A stretch of DNA of 64,000 nt, from the NCBI RefSeq assembly GCF_900115365.1, contig NZ_FOWD01000023.1, positions 1-64,000 on the forward strand. Reading direction: 5' to 3'. Positions within the stretch are counted from its first letter, which is position 1. Each line of letters begins with the position of its first letter. A program made the translations under genes and the position numbers. The notes under the pieces were generated by a model. It ran no database searches, was not told the DNA's origin, and saw only the letters and a list, made by a program, of their open reading frames with translations. Shown here in pieces: positions 62,337 through 64,000 of this stretch. The stretch comes from Anaerocolumna aminovalerica (lineage in GTDB: Bacteria; Bacillota; Clostridia; Lachnospirales; Lachnospiraceae).

Positions 62337-63983
62337 TTAACTGTCGTGTTGTAATGTAAACATTAAGGCTGGTATTACTTGCTTTTTCCTGGATACCACT
62401 CCCGGCAAATAAATATTTTCTGTATTTCTATCCAATCTATAAGCATTGATTGCCAGCTCCCGTGCTCCATGTCCACGGCATAATAATTCTGTTGAACTTT
62501 CTAATATATTCGTTAACATGAAGAATAGCATTGCAACTCCGTGATCACCATGCGCTTTTTCCATATATGGAATTAGCTTATCTTTTATTTTTTCCAATTC
62601 TTCTTTACTCATGGAGTTGATTTGCCCCACACCAAAGGTAATATCTCCCGCAGTAAATTTTTTAAAATCCTGATAGAATATTTCTTCCGGTGATTTGGAG
62701 CTTAAATTGCTTCCTGCATCAAACATTTCTTTTGCATATTTTTCCACATTAATATTTGCTATTTTAGCTAATTCCTCCGCTGCTGTCCGGTCAACTTCCG
62801 TACAAGTCGGTGAACGATATACTAATGTATCTGAAAGTATAGCGGAGCATAACAGGCCTGCAATCTGAGGTTCTACCTCCACATTATTTTCCTTATACAT
62901 AAGATACACGATGGTTGAGGTACATCCCAGGGGCTGATTACGGAAGAATACGGGACTTATGGTCTCTAAACTGCCCAATCTGTGATGATCTATAATTTCT
63001 AGAATCTCTGCCTCTTCGATGCCATCAACTGCCTGAGATTTTTCATTATGATCCATTAATATAACTTTCTTCTTCCTGGCTCCTAATAAGTTTCTTCGGG
63101 ATATCATACCAAAATAGCAGCCATTTTTATCAATAATAGGAAAATGACGATGGCGCTTCTTTGCCATAACTACCTGAATATCCTCAATATAATCTTCACT
63201 GGTAAAAGTAATTAAATCCTTGGTACTCATAAAGAAGCTGATTGGCATACTTTGATTGATTAATCTTGATACGGTGAAGGTATCATAGGGTGATTTTATA
63301 ATAATACATTGATTGTTCTGTGCCATTATTGTGATTGATTTTGATACAGCAGCTCCATCACATACAATAATACAGCCTGCTTTCATTTCTATGGAACTTA
63401 ATTGAGATTCATATCGGTTACCTAATATGACAAGGTCTCCTTCTTCAATATAATCTTCCATTAAGTCAGGATTAGCGGCAGATACCAGAACTTTTCCTTC
63501 GGACAAATAATCATTCTCATCACCAACAACTAACTCCCCGTCCAAGGTATCAATAATATTTTTAATTGGCGTTTTAGCAGTAAATAAAACTTTATTATCA
63601 TAAACATCCATATAGGATTTTGCAATATCACCTACTGTAATTAAACCTACCAGATGATTCTGATCATCTACAATAGGTAACGTTACATCACTGTTTTGTC
63701 TCATGGTACTCCATGCTGTTTTTAATGATATATTTCCATCTACTCCGGGTGATTTTCGTATCTCAACATCTTTAACCTGCGTGCGGACATCCGGTTGATA
63801 ACTGGGTGCCGGAACACCGAATCTTTCTAAAACAAATTTTGTTTCTGAATTAATTTGCCCTGCTCTTTTGGCTTTATAGTTACCGCCAGTAATTTTTTTC
63901 TTTAACTCTGCATAAGCAATTGCCGAACATATTGAATCCGTATCCGGATTAGTATGGCCAATTACAAAAATCTCTGAGTTCAT
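62337..63983 (-). CDS. Manganese-dependent inorganic pyrophosphatase with CBS and DRTGG domains (family II)
   Basis: A 548-residue DHH-family enzyme that hydrolyses pyrophosphate. GHTNPDTDSICSAIAYA (His10, Asp14, Asp16) starts the DHH domain, interrupted by a first CBS domain (about 70-125), a DRTGG domain (about 130-240) and a second CBS domain (about 245-305). VILMDHNEKSQ and ILEIIDHHRLGSLETI follow, and the DHHA2 part closes with RGHGARELAINAYR. This is the CBS-PPase type, in which AMP inhibits and diadenosine polyphosphate activates through the regulatory insert. The stop at 62337 is 109 bases after the Ig-like gene. GAGGTTAAA precedes the ATG. It is near the window edge but complete. Confidence 0.93.
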   Translation of the reverse strand: MNSEIFVIGHTNPDTDSICSAIAYAELKKKITGGNYKAKRAGQINSETKFVLERFGVPAPSYQPDVRTQVKDVEIRKSPGVDGNISLKTAWSTMRQNSDVTLPIVDDQNHLVGLITVGDIAKSYMDVYDNKVLFTAKTPIKNIIDTLDGELVVGDENDYLSEGKVLVSAANPDLMEDYIEEGDLVILGNRYESQLSSIEMKAGCIIVCDGAAVSKSITIMAQNNQCIIIKSPYDTFTVSRLINQSMPISFFMSTKDLITFTSEDYIEDIQVVMAKKRHRHFPIIDKNGCYFGMISRRNLLGARKKKVILMDHNEKSQAVDGIEEAEILEIIDHHRLGSLETISPVFFRNQPLGCTSTIVYLMYKENNVEVEPQIAGLLCSAILSDTLVYRSPTCTEVDRTAAEELAKIANINVEKYAKEMFDAGSNLSSKSPEEIFYQDFKKFTAGDITFGVGQINSMSKEELEKIKDKLIPYMEKAHGDHGVAMLFFMLTNILESSTELLCRGHGARELAINAYRLDRNTENIYLPGVVSRKKQVIPALMFTLQHDS

Positions 63984-64000
63984 TTTAACCTCTATTCCAG

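Overview
The window looks like chromosome of an anaerobic, low-G+C, endospore-forming Clostridia member, most likely of the Lachnospiraceae (Lachnoclostridium/Anaerocolumna-like). The reasons are an electron-bifurcating type [FeFe] hydrogenase locus, sporulation genes (spoIIR, a SpoIIQ-like LytM protein, a CotS-family protein, a SPOCS/LysM coat-type protein, a YtvI-like permease), T-box leaders on ileS and proS, a SAM-I riboswitch on metK, AT-rich intergenic DNA and strong AGGAGG ribosome sites. The genus is inference.

Layout. 1-1.8 kb: the end of a truncated gene, a G+C-rich non-coding patch, an unrecognised secreted protein with its own promoter and terminator, and a 35-residue membrane peptide gene. 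1.8-10.8 kb: a hydrogenase island. On the minus strand lie a PHP phosphoesterase, two DRTGG-domain proteins, an H-cluster protein with sensory-type motifs and an RsbW/RsbT-like ATPase. Divergent from them on the plus strand is a HydC-HydB-HydA trimer with an extra ATPase and a [2Fe-2S] ferredoxin-like protein. The centre of the island has a paired direct repeat and a Rex-like operator. 11-20 kb: a SpoIIQ-like protein, glycogen phosphorylase, a GNAT acetyltransferase, and an AraC regulator/xylulokinase/FucI-AraA-type isomerase sugar module. 20-31 kb: type-2 ileS with its T-box, a VanY-like carboxypeptidase, pncB, plsC, a DUF1934 protein, murI and ddl.

31.4-37.2 kb: a beta-glucoside module (PTS EIIBCA, GH1 phospho-beta-glucosidase, LicT antiterminator, MFS transporter). 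A recognisable promoter, RAT site and overlapping terminator precede it, and its base composition is visibly richer in G+C than its neighbours. 37.4-47 kb: spoIIR, ispE, veg, several small or unknown proteins, lipoprotein and PEGA-domain proteins, and the coat-type genes, with two very long hairpins in intergenic DNA. 47-64 kb: cca, proS with its T-box, a YtvI-like permease, a cytidylate-kinase-like protein, a TM1266-type hydrogenase regulator, a two-component system, metK with its SAM-I riboswitch, an HD-GYP protein, murA, aroK, a flavin reductase-like protein, an Ig-like small protein and a CBS/DRTGG inorganic pyrophosphatase.

The best candidate for a little-described system is the sensory-type hydrogenase cluster at 1845-5251. 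It pairs an H-cluster sensor with an ATPase, a phosphoesterase and two DRTGG modules, back to back with the catalytic hydrogenase it may control. The second notable item is a palindromic repeat family seen at three loci, each upstream of a gene. I saw no tRNA, rRNA, CRISPR array or intact insertion sequence.
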